A stretch of 64,000 nucleotides of DNA. Source: Kiloniellales bacterium. Its GTDB lineage: Bacteria > Pseudomonadota > Alphaproteobacteria > Kiloniellales > JAKSDN01. Below are positions 49,534 to 59,264 of the stretch, in pieces. The position numbers and the translations under genes are program-made. The stretch spans positions 1 to 64,000 of the forward strand of contig JANQLT010000074.1 in NCBI GenBank assembly GCA_028280455.1, read 5' to 3'. The stretch's first letter is position 1. Each line of letters starts with the position of its first letter. The notes beneath the pieces are model-generated. The model saw nothing but the letters and a program-made list of their open reading frames with translations, was not told the origin of the DNA and ran no database searches.

Positions 49534-50887
49534 CTTCGGGCAGGAAGTCCTCGCGGCGCAGGCCGTGTCTCTGCATCTTGTCGTAGAGGGTCTTGCGCGA
49601 CAGGCCGAGGCCCTCGTAGGTCGCCTTGAGGTTGCCGCGGTTGCGGGTCAACGCCTGGCTCAGCAGGCTCTTCTCGAAGTCCTCCATGCGGCCGAAGAAG
49701 TCGCCGTCCGGCCGGCCTTCGGCCGCTGGCGCGCCGCCGGGCGTGGGCTCGAGCGCGCCGAGGCCGAGGACGAAACGGTCGACGGCGTTGCGCAGCTCGC
49801 GGACGTTGCCCGGCCAGTCGTGGGCCGTCAGCGCGGCCAGCTCGCCGGGCTCGACCGGCGGGATCTCCTTGCGGTAGCGCGCCCGCGCCTCGCGGGCCAG
49901 GTGATGGAACAGCAGCTCCATGTCCTCCTTGCGCTGCCGCAGGCTGGGCACCTTGAGGGACACGACGTTGAGGCGATAGTGCAGGTCGGCGCGGAAGCGG
50001 CCCTCCTGGCTGGCCTGCCCCAGGTCGAGCTTGGTCGCCGCGACGAAGCGCAGATCGAGCGGCAGCGAGGCGTTCGAGCCGAGGCGCACGACGCTGCGCT
50101 CCTCCAGGACCCGCAGCAGCTTGACCTGCAGGTCGAGCGGCATGCTCTCGATCTCGTCGAGGAAGACGGTGCCGCCGGAAGCGTGCTCCAGCTTGCCGAT
50201 GCGCCGCTTGGTGGCGCCGGTGAAGGCGCCGGCCTCGTGCCCGAAGAGCTCGCTTTCGATGATCTCGGCGGGCAGGGCGCCGCAGTTGACCGCGACGAAG
50301 GGCCCGGCCTCGCGCGGCCCGAACTGGTGCAGCGCCCGGGCCACCACCTCCTTGCCGCTGCCGGTCTCGCCGATCACCAGCGCATCCGCATCGGTCGCGG
50401 CGACGGCGGCGACCTGCTGGCGCAGCCGCTCCATCGTTGCCGACTTGCCGACCAGCACCGCCTCGAGCCCCGTGCGCTCGCCCAGCTCGTCGCGCAGCGC
50501 GCGGTTCTCCAGGACCAGCCGGCGCTTCTCGATGGCCCGGGCCAGCACCTCGGCGAGATGCGTGGTGTCGAAGGGCTTCTCGATGAAGTCGTAGGCGCCG
50601 GCGCGCATCGCCTCGACGGCCATCGGCACGTCGCCGTGGCCGGTCACCAGCACCACCGGCAGGGCGCTGTCGATCTCCAGCGCGCGCTGCAGCAGGGCCT
50701 TGCCGTCCATGCGCGGCATCTTGATGTCGCTGACCACGACGCCGTAGAAGCCGCGGGACAGGCGCTCCAGGATCGGCTCGGGGCGCTCGAAGCACTCGAC
50801 CGCCATGCCGGCCAGCTCGAGGCCCTGCTTCACGGCGTGGCGGATATGGTCCTCGTCGTCGACGAAGAGGACCGCGGCGCTGTCCAT
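49523..50887 (-). CDS. dctD: sigma-54-dependent response regulator (DctD-like)
   Basis: AVLFVDDEDHIRHAV receiver, GETGSGKEVVARALH Walker A, ESELFGHEAGAFTGATKRRIGKLEHASGGTVFLDEI with GAFTGA, C-terminal Fis HTH. Confidence 0.94.
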   Translation of the reverse strand: MDSAAVLFVDDEDHIRHAVKQGLELAGMAVECFERPEPILERLSRGFYGVVVSDIKMPRMDGKALLQRALEIDSALPVVLVTGHGDVPMAVEAMRAGAYDFIEKPFDTTHLAEVLARAIEKRRLVLENRALRDELGERTGLEAVLVGKSATMERLRQQVAAVAATDADALVIGETGSGKEVVARALHQFGPREAGPFVAVNCGALPAEIIESELFGHEAGAFTGATKRRIGKLEHASGGTVFLDEIESMPLDLQVKLLRVLEERSVVRLGSNASLPLDLRFVAATKLDLGQASQEGRFRADLHYRLNVVSLKVPSLRQRKEDMELLFHHLAREARARYRKEIPPVEPGELAALTAHDWPGNVRELRNAVDRFVLGLGALEPTPGGAPAAEGRPDGDFFGRMEDFEKSLLSQALTRNRGNLKATYEGLGLSRKTLYDKMQRHGLRREDFLPEADV

Positions 50888-50889
50888 GG

Positions 50890-52851
50890 CTAGAAGCCCG
50901 AGGCTCGGCGCAGGGCCCCGTCCGCCGTGCCCGCCGTGTCCGTCGTGCCGCTGTCGGCCTCGATCAGCGGCAGCTCGACGGTGAAGAGCGCGCCGCCGTC
51001 GGGATGGTTCTCGGCCCGCAGCGAGCCGTCGAAGTCCTTGATGATGTTGTAGGAGATCGACAGGCCGAGACCCAGGCCGCTGCCGACCTCCTTGGTGGTG
51101 AAGAAGGGATCGAAGATCCGGTCGAGCTGGGCCTCGTCGATGCCGGGCCCGTGGTCGCGCACGCTCAGCAGGAGGCGATCGTTCCGGCTCGAGAGGGCGA
51201 TATCGATCCGCGGCGTCCCGCGCCCCGCCATGGCGTCGAGGGCGTTCAGCAGCAGGTTGGTCATGACCTGCTGCAGGCGCAGCGGGCCGGCCATGACCTG
51301 CAAGTCGGCCGGGCCGGGCGAGAAGCGGACCTCGGCCTTGGCGCTGTCGAGGCGGCCCTTGAGGAACTTCAGGGTCTCCTCGACCACCGCCGTGGGCGAG
51401 ACGGGAATCAGGCGCCGCCGCGGCTTGCGCGCGAAGGCGTTGAGGTGCTTGCTGATCTCGGCCATGCGTCCGGTCAGCTCCCAGATCCGCGTGCAGTTGT
51501 CGCCGGCCTCGTCGAGGCGGTCGCGGGCGATCAGGGTGCCGGCGTTCTCGGCGTAGGAGCGGATGGCGGCCAGCGGCTGGTTGAACTCGTGGCTGATCGC
51601 CGCCGACATCTGGCCGAGGGCTGCCAGCTTGCCGGCCTGGATCAGCTCGTCCTGGGTGCGGCGCAGGGCCTCCTCGGCGCTCCGCCGCTCGCGGATCTCC
51701 TCCTCCAGGCGGAGGTTCGAGGCGGTCAGGTCGGCGGTGCGCTCGCGTACCCGCTGTTCGAGGCGCTCGGCGCCGGCCCGCTCGATCTCGATGCGCTCGA
51801 TCAGGCGCCGGCGCCGCTGCCGCGCCAGGGCCAGGGTCAAGACCGCGATCAGGCAGGCGAGGGCGGTCAGGGCGACGGCCCAGATGGCCTGTCCCCTGGC
51901 CAGGCTGCTGTCGGTCAGGACATGGACGGTCCAGCCCGCCTCCGAGAGCGGGCGCGATTCCACCAGATAGTCGGTCACGCGGGTGCCGCCGCCGTCCGAC
52001 CCCGCCTCGCGGATCGAGACGCGCTCGACGCGGCCGCCGCTCCGCCAATCCGAGTCGAGCGGGCTCAGGTCGCCGAGCCGATACTGGCGGTTGCTCTCGA
52101 TCTCGGCGATGGCCGCTTGGCTCAAGGGGCCGAGGGTCTTGAAGCGCCAGCCCTCGCGGCTGGCGATGAAGATCACGCCGTTGCCGTCGGCGACCATGAC
52201 CTCGTTGGGGGCGGCGGCCCAGGAGGCCTCGATGCGCTTGACGTTCACCTTGACGGCGACGACGCCGAGGATCGCCTCGCCCTCGCGGACCGGGTAGGCG
52301 AAGTAGTAGCCGCGCCGGTTCGAGGTGGTGCCCAGCGCGAAGTAGCGGCCGAGCGCGCCCCTGATGGCCTGCTGGAAGTAGGGCCGGTAGCTGAAGTTGC
52401 GGCCGACGAAGGGCTGCTCGCTGTTCCAGTTGCTGGCGGCGAAGGTCAGGCCCTCGGCGTCCATGAAGTAGGTGTCGGCCGCGCCGGAGATGTCGTTGAC
52501 CGATTCGGCCAGGCGGTTGGCCCGCTCGACGGCACCCGGCGCGCTGCGCTGGCGGAACAGCTCGACCACCTCGCGGCGGCCGGCCAGCATCTCCGGCAGG
52601 ATCTCGTACTTGCGCAGCTCGCCCTTCAGGCTCTGGGTGTAGAGCGCCAGGGTCGCCCGGGCCTGCCGCCGGGCCTGCTCGACGAAGAGCTCCTTGGACC
52701 AGGCGTAGGCGAGCCAGCAGAGCCCGGCGCAGAGCAGGCCGACCAGCGCGACCTTGGCGGCGCGCAGCCAAAGCGCCTGGTCGGCGGCTCCAGGTGCCGC
52801 ACGTTGGCCGATGGCGGACGGCGCAGCCCGCATGCCTCTCTTGCCTCCCAA
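50890..52851 (-). CDS. dctB: sensor histidine kinase (DctB-like)
   Basis: Two TMs with periplasmic sensor; LGQMSAAISHEFNQPLAAIRSYAENAG H-box; adjacent to dctD. Confidence 0.93.
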   Translation of the reverse strand: MGGKRGMRAAPSAIGQRAAPGAADQALWLRAAKVALVGLLCAGLCWLAYAWSKELFVEQARRQARATLALYTQSLKGELRKYEILPEMLAGRREVVELFRQRSAPGAVERANRLAESVNDISGAADTYFMDAEGLTFAASNWNSEQPFVGRNFSYRPYFQQAIRGALGRYFALGTTSNRRGYYFAYPVREGEAILGVVAVKVNVKRIEASWAAAPNEVMVADGNGVIFIASREGWRFKTLGPLSQAAIAEIESNRQYRLGDLSPLDSDWRSGGRVERVSIREAGSDGGGTRVTDYLVESRPLSEAGWTVHVLTDSSLARGQAIWAVALTALACLIAVLTLALARQRRRRLIERIEIERAGAERLEQRVRERTADLTASNLRLEEEIRERRSAEEALRRTQDELIQAGKLAALGQMSAAISHEFNQPLAAIRSYAENAGTLIARDRLDEAGDNCTRIWELTGRMAEISKHLNAFARKPRRRLIPVSPTAVVEETLKFLKGRLDSAKAEVRFSPGPADLQVMAGPLRLQQVMTNLLLNALDAMAGRGTPRIDIALSSRNDRLLLSVRDHGPGIDEAQLDRIFDPFFTTKEVGSGLGLGLSISYNIIKDFDGSLRAENHPDGGALFTVELPLIEADSGTTDTAGTADGALRRASGF

Positions 52852-52941
52852 GGCGAACCGAAGGTCTTTACGACCTTGTTATGGCTTAGAATAACCGGAT
52901 TTCAGCCCTGCGTCCAAAGGCGCCGAGGCCCCTGGAGAAGC

Positions 52942-54630
52942 CTAGAAGTAGGACAGCACCAGCACCACCACGAAGACGGAGATGACGGCGAAGACCGTGC
53001 TGCCGGTCTGCCAGGAGCGCGCCAGGATCCCCTGGGGCCCGTGCAGGTGGAAGACCCGCTCGACCCACCGGCCCAGACCGATGCGCGCCCGGCGCTCCAG
53101 CTTGACGCCGAGATGGCTCGCCTGCTCGAGCAGGAAGCGGGCGGTTCGCGGCAGGAGCCGGCGGTAGAGCCACTCCGAGTCGAAGTTCACGCCGGGCAGC
53201 TCCGGCGGATAGAGCTTGGTGAGCTGCAGGACGACGAAGGCCAGGGCCGAGAAGAACAGGAGCTGGAGCTGCGCCAGCACGTGACTGACCGTGTAGGGCT
53301 CGTAGGACACCTCGTAGGGCAGCAGCCGGTAGAGCGGCTCCGGATAGACGCCGATGCCGATGCAGACGCAGGACGCCAGGAACATCGCCACCAGCATGTT
53401 CGGCCGCGCTTCCTTGACGCGGATTCCCGAATCGTGGGCGAAGAAGGCGAAGTAGGGGATCTTGATGCCGGAGTGGTGGAAGACGCCCGCCGAGGCGAAG
53501 AGCAGGAACAGCCAGACCGCCAGGTGGCCTTCCTTGATCACGGCGGAGAGAATCATCGACTTGGCGATGAAGCCGGAAAACAGGGGGAAGGCGGAGATCG
53601 AGGCGGCGCCGACGATGCAGAACACCGTGGTGATCGGCATGGACTTGTAGAGGCCGCCGAGCTCCGAGCCGTCGATCTTGCCGACCCGGTCCAGCACCGC
53701 CCCCATCGACATGAAGAGGAGCGCCTTGTAGACGATGTGCACGAAGGCGTGGGCGGCGGTCCCGTTGAGGGCCAGCTCGGTGCCGATGCCGATGCCCGTG
53801 ACCATGAAGCCGACCTGGTTGATCAGGCTGTAGGACAGCACGCGCCGCAGATCGTTCTCGATGACCGCGTAGAAGATCGGGAACATCGTCATGGTGGCGC
53901 CGATGTAGATGAGAATGTCGGTGCCCGGAAATCCCCGCGCCAGCGTGTAGACGGCCAGCTTGGTCGTGAGCGCAGAGAGGAAGATCGTGCCGGTCGGCGT
54001 CGCTTCCGGATAGGCGTCGGTCAGCCAGTTGTGCAGCAGCGGGAAGGCGCACTTGATGCCGAAGGCGAGAAGGATCAGCCAGCCGCCCGGTGCATCGAGC
54101 CCGACGTAGTCGAAGGCGATGGATCCTGTGTGGCTGACCCAGGTCAGGATGCCGGCGAGCAGCAGCATGCCCGAGAGGATCTGGATCGCGAAGTAGCGGA
54201 TCGCCGTCGCCTGCGACCGCTCCGAGCGCCGCGCCAGGATCAGGAAGACCGAGGTGACGGCGGTCAGCTCCCAGAACACGAAGAGGGTGATGAAGTCGCC
54301 GGCGAAGACGGCGCCGATCGAGCTGCCGGCATAGAGCGTGCTGGCGACCTGTTGCACGCGGTCGCTGACATGGAGCGCGTAGATCGCGCCGAGGAAGGCC
54401 GCCAGGTGGAAGACGTAGCCGAACACCAGGCTGAGCTTGTCGACCCGCGCCAGGACCAGCGTGTAGTCGAACAGCTCCAGGACGCCGGAGCTGCCCTGGG
54501 ACAGATAGTAGAGATTGACCGCGCCGACGACCGGTGTGGCGAGCAGCACCGCCTGGCGCAGGCGGCCGCCGGTCGCCGCCGCGAGCAGGCCGCCGATATA
54601 GAAGATGAGAAAGGGGGCGACGCTAGTCAT
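52942..54630 (-). CDS. NuoL/M/N (MrpD)-like proton-conducting membrane protein, 562 aa
   Basis: DFITLFVFWELTAVTSVFLILARR; FGIKCAFPLLHNWLTDAYPEATPTGTIFLSALTTKLAVYTLARGF. Confidence 0.92.
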   Translation of the reverse strand: MTSVAPFLIFYIGGLLAAATGGRLRQAVLLATPVVGAVNLYYLSQGSSGVLELFDYTLVLARVDKLSLVFGYVFHLAAFLGAIYALHVSDRVQQVASTLYAGSSIGAVFAGDFITLFVFWELTAVTSVFLILARRSERSQATAIRYFAIQILSGMLLLAGILTWVSHTGSIAFDYVGLDAPGGWLILLAFGIKCAFPLLHNWLTDAYPEATPTGTIFLSALTTKLAVYTLARGFPGTDILIYIGATMTMFPIFYAVIENDLRRVLSYSLINQVGFMVTGIGIGTELALNGTAAHAFVHIVYKALLFMSMGAVLDRVGKIDGSELGGLYKSMPITTVFCIVGAASISAFPLFSGFIAKSMILSAVIKEGHLAVWLFLLFASAGVFHHSGIKIPYFAFFAHDSGIRVKEARPNMLVAMFLASCVCIGIGVYPEPLYRLLPYEVSYEPYTVSHVLAQLQLLFFSALAFVVLQLTKLYPPELPGVNFDSEWLYRRLLPRTARFLLEQASHLGVKLERRARIGLGRWVERVFHLHGPQGILARSWQTGSTVFAVISVFVVVLVLSYF

Positions 54631-54883
54631 CGTAGTAGTCTTCCTTGCGCATCACCAGCTTGCGCATCCAGGTGGCGGCGATCACCAGGAAGAAGCAGCA
54701 GACGAAGCCGTAGAAGGCGTAGAAGCCGAACCACGACTCCACCGAATGCTCGACGTGACGATGGATGACGATGTCGAGGAGCAGGACGATCCCGCACAGG
54801 ACGAAGACCCCGTAGATCAGGGCCTTGACGTTGCGCGGGTTGTCGAAGAGGTGGCTTTTCTCTTTCCGGTCCATGACGGTCAC
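54623..54883 (-). CDS. small membrane protein (86 aa) embedded in Mrp-like operon
   Basis: Two predicted TM segments; overlaps neighbouring NuoM-like gene. Confidence 0.75.
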   Translation of the reverse strand: MTVMDRKEKSHLFDNPRNVKALIYGVFVLCGIVLLLDIVIHRHVEHSVESWFGFYAFYGFVCCFFLVIAATWMRKLVMRKEDYYDD

Positions 54884-54884
54884 C

Positions 54885-56360
54885 CTAAGGCGTTACGATC
54901 CGGAGCAGCATCTCGTATGCCGGCTCCGAGAAGAAGAACAGCGCAAGGCATCCGAGCGAGGTCACCGTGATGGCGATCAGGCAGGGAATCGGCGCTTCGT
55001 GAATGCCCTCTTGGTGGTGATGCCCCGCCACGGCCACGTCGGGCTTGCTGAAGAAGCCGTGGAAGGGGATGGGCATAAGGTAGAGGATGTTCAGAATCGT
55101 GCCGAGGATCAGGACCGCCACCATGGCGAGCTGACCGGCGTCGAACGAGCCCAGCAACAGGAACCACTTGCCCCACATGCCGCCGAAGGGCGGCAGGCCT
55201 ATGATGCTGAGGCTGCCGATCAGGAAGCCGACGGTGGTCAAGGGCATGGTCCGGCCGATGCCGCGCATCTGGCTGACCTCGGTCTTGTGGCTGGCCACCA
55301 TGATGGCGCCGGCGCAGAAGAACAGGGTGATCTTGCCGAAGGCGTGCATCACCAGGTGCAGGCTGCTGCCGACGATCCCCCATTTCGTCGCCAGCATGGC
55401 GCCCAGCACGATGTAGGAGAGCTGGCTGACGGTCGAGTAGGCGAGGCGCCGTTTCAGGTTGTCCTGGCGCAGGGCGATGATCGAGCCAATGAGAATCGTG
55501 GCGGCGGCCATGTAGAGCAGCCAGCTCGTGTTCTCCGCCGCGTTCAGGAAGTCGAGGCCGAAGATGTAGACCACGACCTTGACCACCGAGAAGACGCCGG
55601 CCTTGACCACCGCGACGGCGTGCAGCAACGCGCTGACGGGTGTCGGTGCGACCATGGCGGCGGGCAGCCAGCGGTGCACCGGCATCAGCGCGGCCTTGCC
55701 GATGCCGTACATGTAGAGAAACAGCAGGATGCCGACCTCGGGCCCTTCCACGGAGCCGGCCAGGATGCCGCCCTCGCGGAAGTCGAGCGTGCCCGTGGCG
55801 GTCCAGGTCCAGATCACGGCGACGAGCTGCAAGCCGATCGAGGTGCAGAGCAGGATGCCGAGATAGGTGCGCCCGGCCATGACCGCCTTGCGGTCGCCCT
55901 TGTGCGTGACCAGCGGGTAGGTCGAGAGCGTCAGCACCTCATAGAAGATGAACAGCGTCAGCATGTTGCCGGCGAAGGCGACGCCCATCGTGCCGCAGAT
56001 CGCCAGGGCGAAGCAGATGTAGAAGCGGGTCTGGTTTTTCTCGTTGTGGCCGCGCATGTAGCCGATCGAGTAGATCGAGTTGACGATCCACAGGAAGGAG
56101 GCGACGGCCGCGAAGGTCATGCCCAGGGGCTCGACCTCGAGGCGGATCGGCAGGCCCGGCAGCGTCTCGATCAAGGTCACCGAGGGCTGCGCGCCGGCCA
56201 TCACGTCCAGTAGCAGCGAGGTGACGGTCGCGAAAAGCAGCCCAGCGGTCGCCAGGGTGACGCTCTCGCGCAGGTTCGGTTGCCGGTCGAGCAGGCCGAT
56301 CAGGGGCGCCGCCACCATCGGGATGACGATCGCCAGAGCGGTTGCCGTCTCGGGGGTCAC
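54885..56360 (-). CDS. MrpD/NuoM-like antiporter subunit
   Basis: GTG start at 56360; NMLTLFIFYEVLTLSTYPLVTHKGD, YGIGKAALMPVHRWLPAAMVAPTPVSALLHAVAVVKAGVF. Confidence 0.93.
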   Translation of the reverse strand: MTPETATALAIVIPMVAAPLIGLLDRQPNLRESVTLATAGLLFATVTSLLLDVMAGAQPSVTLIETLPGLPIRLEVEPLGMTFAAVASFLWIVNSIYSIGYMRGHNEKNQTRFYICFALAICGTMGVAFAGNMLTLFIFYEVLTLSTYPLVTHKGDRKAVMAGRTYLGILLCTSIGLQLVAVIWTWTATGTLDFREGGILAGSVEGPEVGILLFLYMYGIGKAALMPVHRWLPAAMVAPTPVSALLHAVAVVKAGVFSVVKVVVYIFGLDFLNAAENTSWLLYMAAATILIGSIIALRQDNLKRRLAYSTVSQLSYIVLGAMLATKWGIVGSSLHLVMHAFGKITLFFCAGAIMVASHKTEVSQMRGIGRTMPLTTVGFLIGSLSIIGLPPFGGMWGKWFLLLGSFDAGQLAMVAVLILGTILNILYLMPIPFHGFFSKPDVAVAGHHHQEGIHEAPIPCLIAITVTSLGCLALFFFSEPAYEMLLRIVTP

Positions 56361-57838
56361 GGCCCGGCTCCGATCAAGGTGCGGGCGGCCTGCTCGGCGA
56401 CGCCCAGGGTCACCGAGGTGTCGACCCCGAAGTAGATGTTGGCCAGGATCAGCAGCCAGGTCGGCGCGAGCAGGATCATGGGCGCCTCGCGCAGGGCGGC
56501 CACCTCCCGGCTCGGCTCCTGGAAGTAGGCGACCTCGACGACGCGCCAGACGTAGGCGATGGCCAGGAGCGAGCTGAAGACCACGAGCACGGCGGCGTAC
56601 CAGTAGCCCTCCTCGAGCGCGGCCTCGATCAGCACCCACTTGCTGATGAAGCCGGTGGTCAGCGGCACGCCGATCAGGCTCAGGCCGCCGACCACGAAGG
56701 CCGCCGAGGTCAGCGGCATCGACTTGCCGACGCCGGCCAGGTCGCGCACCAGTGTCGAGCCCGAGCGGAAGACGATGCAGCCGAGCACCAGGAACAGGCC
56801 GCCCTTCATCATGGCGTGGTTGAAGAGGTGTACGATGGCGGCGCTGACCCCGGTCACGCTGCCGATGGCGAGGCCGAGCACCATGTAGCCGATCTGCGCG
56901 ATGCTCGAGTAGGCGAGCAGGCGCTTGGCATTGGTCTGGAAGATGGCGACCAAGGAGCCGACCAGCATGCCGGCGCCGCCGAGCAGCATCAGGATGGCGG
57001 TCATCGGCACCACGCCGAAGGTGAAGTCGGCGCCGAAGACCGTGAAGAAGACCCGCAAGAGGACGTAGATCGAGACCTTGGTCGCCGTGGCGGCGAGAAA
57101 GGCGGTCACCACCGAGGGGGCGTAGCAGTAGGCATTCGGCAGCCAGAGGTGCAGCGGGAAGACCGCGGCCTTGAGGCCGATGCCGATCAGGATGAAGGCG
57201 ATGGCGGCGTGAACGGACTGCAGGTCCTGGACCTGGGGAATCCGCTCGGCCAGGTCGACCATGTTGAGCGTGCCGGTGGCGATGTAGAGGAAGCCGACGC
57301 CGATCAGGTAGAAGGTCGCGCCGATCGTGCCCAGGATCAGATACTGGTAGGCGGCATGCAGCGCCCGGCGGTCCTTGCCCAGGGCGATCAGCACGTAGGA
57401 CGAGAGCGACGAGATCTCCAGGAACACGAAGAGGTTGAAGGCATCGCCGGTTATGGCGATGCCGAGCAGCCCGGTCAGGCAGAGCAGGTACATGCTGTAG
57501 AAGAGGTAGATCTTGTCCGCCTCGACCTCGTCGGCGACGCTGCGCTTGGCGAAGGGCATGACCACGGCGGCGATCGAGGCGACGATGACCAGCACGAAGG
57601 CGTTGGCTTCGTCGATCCGGAGCTCGATGCCCCAAGGCGGTTCCCAGCCGCCCAGCTCGTAGACGATGACGCCGCCCGCCAGCACCTGCTGCAGCAGGGC
57701 GATGGCGACCGCCAAGCTGGCCCAGGTCACCAGGGTGGCGAAGAGCCAGACCAGGCCGGCATGGCGCAACAGCACGCAGAGCGGCGCGGCGATCAGGGGC
57801 AGCACCACCTGCAGCGCGGGGAGGTGGGCCTCGATCAA
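56357..57838 (-). CDS. mrpD: MrpD-like monovalent cation/proton antiporter subunit
   Basis: DAFNLFVFLEISSLSSYVLIALGKD, GLKAAVFPLHLWLPNAYCYAPSVVTAFLAATATKVSIYVLLR. Confidence 0.93.
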   Translation of the reverse strand: MIEAHLPALQVVLPLIAAPLCVLLRHAGLVWLFATLVTWASLAVAIALLQQVLAGGVIVYELGGWEPPWGIELRIDEANAFVLVIVASIAAVVMPFAKRSVADEVEADKIYLFYSMYLLCLTGLLGIAITGDAFNLFVFLEISSLSSYVLIALGKDRRALHAAYQYLILGTIGATFYLIGVGFLYIATGTLNMVDLAERIPQVQDLQSVHAAIAFILIGIGLKAAVFPLHLWLPNAYCYAPSVVTAFLAATATKVSIYVLLRVFFTVFGADFTFGVVPMTAILMLLGGAGMLVGSLVAIFQTNAKRLLAYSSIAQIGYMVLGLAIGSVTGVSAAIVHLFNHAMMKGGLFLVLGCIVFRSGSTLVRDLAGVGKSMPLTSAAFVVGGLSLIGVPLTTGFISKWVLIEAALEEGYWYAAVLVVFSSLLAIAYVWRVVEVAYFQEPSREVAALREAPMILLAPTWLLILANIYFGVDTSVTLGVAEQAARTLIGAGP

Positions 57839-58263
57839 GAGTCTCGGCCCCTTCCGCCGGCTGGCGCGCCGTCGCCCTTCGGCGCCTCGGCCTCCTCATC
57901 CTCGCGGCGCTGCGCGCTCGCGTCCTGCAGCTCGATCTCCTCCTCTTCGATCGTGCCGTAGGCCTCGCGGATGCGGACCACCAGGGCCAGGCCCAGCGAC
58001 GTCGTCGCCACGCCGACCACGATGGCGGTGAGGATCAGGACGTGGGGCAGGGGATTGCTGTAGACGTCGAAGCGGTCGTCGAGGATCGGCGCGGTGCCGC
58101 CGGCGATCTTGCCGGCGGTGATGTAGAGGATGAAGACCGAGGTCTGGAAGATGTTCAGGCCGACGATCTTCTTCACCAGGTTGCTGCGCGAGATGACGAT
58201 GTAGAAGCCCGTCATCATCAGGACCACGACGATCCAGTAATTGAACAGGCCGGCGCTGAGCAT
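57835..58263 (-). CDS. mrpC: MrpC/NuoK-like subunit
   Basis: SRSNLVKKIVGLNIFQTSVFILYI...DPLPHVLILTAIVVGVATTSLGLALVVRI-type sequence; charged C-terminal tail. Confidence 0.92.
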   Translation of the reverse strand: MLSAGLFNYWIVVVLMMTGFYIVISRSNLVKKIVGLNIFQTSVFILYITAGKIAGGTAPILDDRFDVYSNPLPHVLILTAIVVGVATTSLGLALVVRIREAYGTIEEEEIELQDASAQRREDEEAEAPKGDGAPAGGRGRDS

Positions 58264-58264
58264 C

Positions 58265-58681
58265 TCAGCTGCCCCGTCCGGCGAAACCGTAGAAGATGGT
58301 GATCATCACGGCCGCCACGGTCACGCCGACGCCGAGCTCGATCAGCAGGATGCCGATGTGCTGGCCGTGGGTCTGCTCGTGGGCCAGGACCGAGTAGTCG
58401 AGATAGTTGCCGCCGAGCAGGATGCTCGCCACGCCGACGCCGGCATAGAGCAGCAGCCCGGCGGCGACGAGGAACAGGGCGACGGAGGGCGGCACCACCT
58501 GGCGGGCCCGCTCGACGCCGAAGATCAGGGCGTAAAGGATGATCGCCGCGGCGAAGATGACCCCGGCCTGGAAGCCGCCGCCCGGGCCGAAGTCGCCGTG
58601 GAACTGGACGTAGAGCGCGAACAGCAGGATCGGTGGGATCAAGAGCTTGGCGGCCACGCGCAGGATGCGGTGATGCTTCAC
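58265..58681 (-). CDS. mrpB: MnhB-domain (MrpB-like) subunit
   Basis: GTG start; HGDFGPGGGFQAGVIFAAAIILYALIFG motif. Confidence 0.9.
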   Translation of the reverse strand: MKHHRILRVAAKLLIPPILLFALYVQFHGDFGPGGGFQAGVIFAAAIILYALIFGVERARQVVPPSVALFLVAAGLLLYAGVGVASILLGGNYLDYSVLAHEQTHGQHIGILLIELGVGVTVAAVMITIFYGFAGRGS

Positions 58682-59250
58682 GGCGACTTGCCCCCGGCCC
58701 CGCGGGCGGGCTTCTTCTTGGCCGCCTCCGCCTTCTCGCCGGCTTTGCGTGGGCGCCGGCCGCCGAGCAGCATCAGCACGCCGATGCCGGCGGTGAAGAT
58801 CACCGTCACCTCGCCCAGGGTGTCGTAGCCGCGGTAGCTGGCCAGCACGGAGGTCACGATGTTGGGCACGCCGACCTCGCGGCCCGAGGCCTCGATGTAG
58901 CGCGGTGCCACGTGCTGATGCACCGGCGCCGTCGGGTCGCCGAGCACCGGCATGTCGAAGGTGCCGTAGATCAGGGCCGAACCCGTGACCAGGACCACAA
59001 GGAACGGCATCGGCTTGATCTTCTTCGGCGTCGTCTCGGTTTCTTTGGTCAAGGCGAGCGTGCCGAGCAGCACGATGGTCGAGATGCCGGCGCCGACGGC
59101 GGCCTCGGTGAAGGCGACGTCGACGGCGTCGAGCTCGACGAAGATGCCGGCCGAGATCAGGCTGTAGATGCCGCCGAGCATGACCACGGCGAAGAGGTTG
59201 TGCAGCCGGACGATGGCGATGGCCGTGACCGCCAGGAAGCCCAGCAACAC
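58678..59250 (-). CDS. MbhD/DUF4040-type subunit (MrpA C-terminal-like) with additional TM region
   Basis: RLHNLFAVVMLGGIYSLISAGIFVELDAVDVAFTEAAVGAGISTIVLL is the DUF4040 signature; start codon uncertain. Confidence 0.88.
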   Translation of the reverse strand: MLLGFLAVTAIAIVRLHNLFAVVMLGGIYSLISAGIFVELDAVDVAFTEAAVGAGISTIVLLGTLALTKETETTPKKIKPMPFLVVLVTGSALIYGTFDMPVLGDPTAPVHQHVAPRYIEASGREVGVPNIVTSVLASYRGYDTLGEVTVIFTAGIGVLMLLGGRRPRKAGEKAEAAKKKPARGAGGKSP

Positions 59251-59264
59251 GATGTCGATGATGG

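Noticed and set aside
51004-54768. 1254-aa + strand ORF
   Set aside because: Antisense shadow of dctB and the NuoM-like gene; high-GC artefact with H/D/R/Q-rich composition and no recognisable domains.
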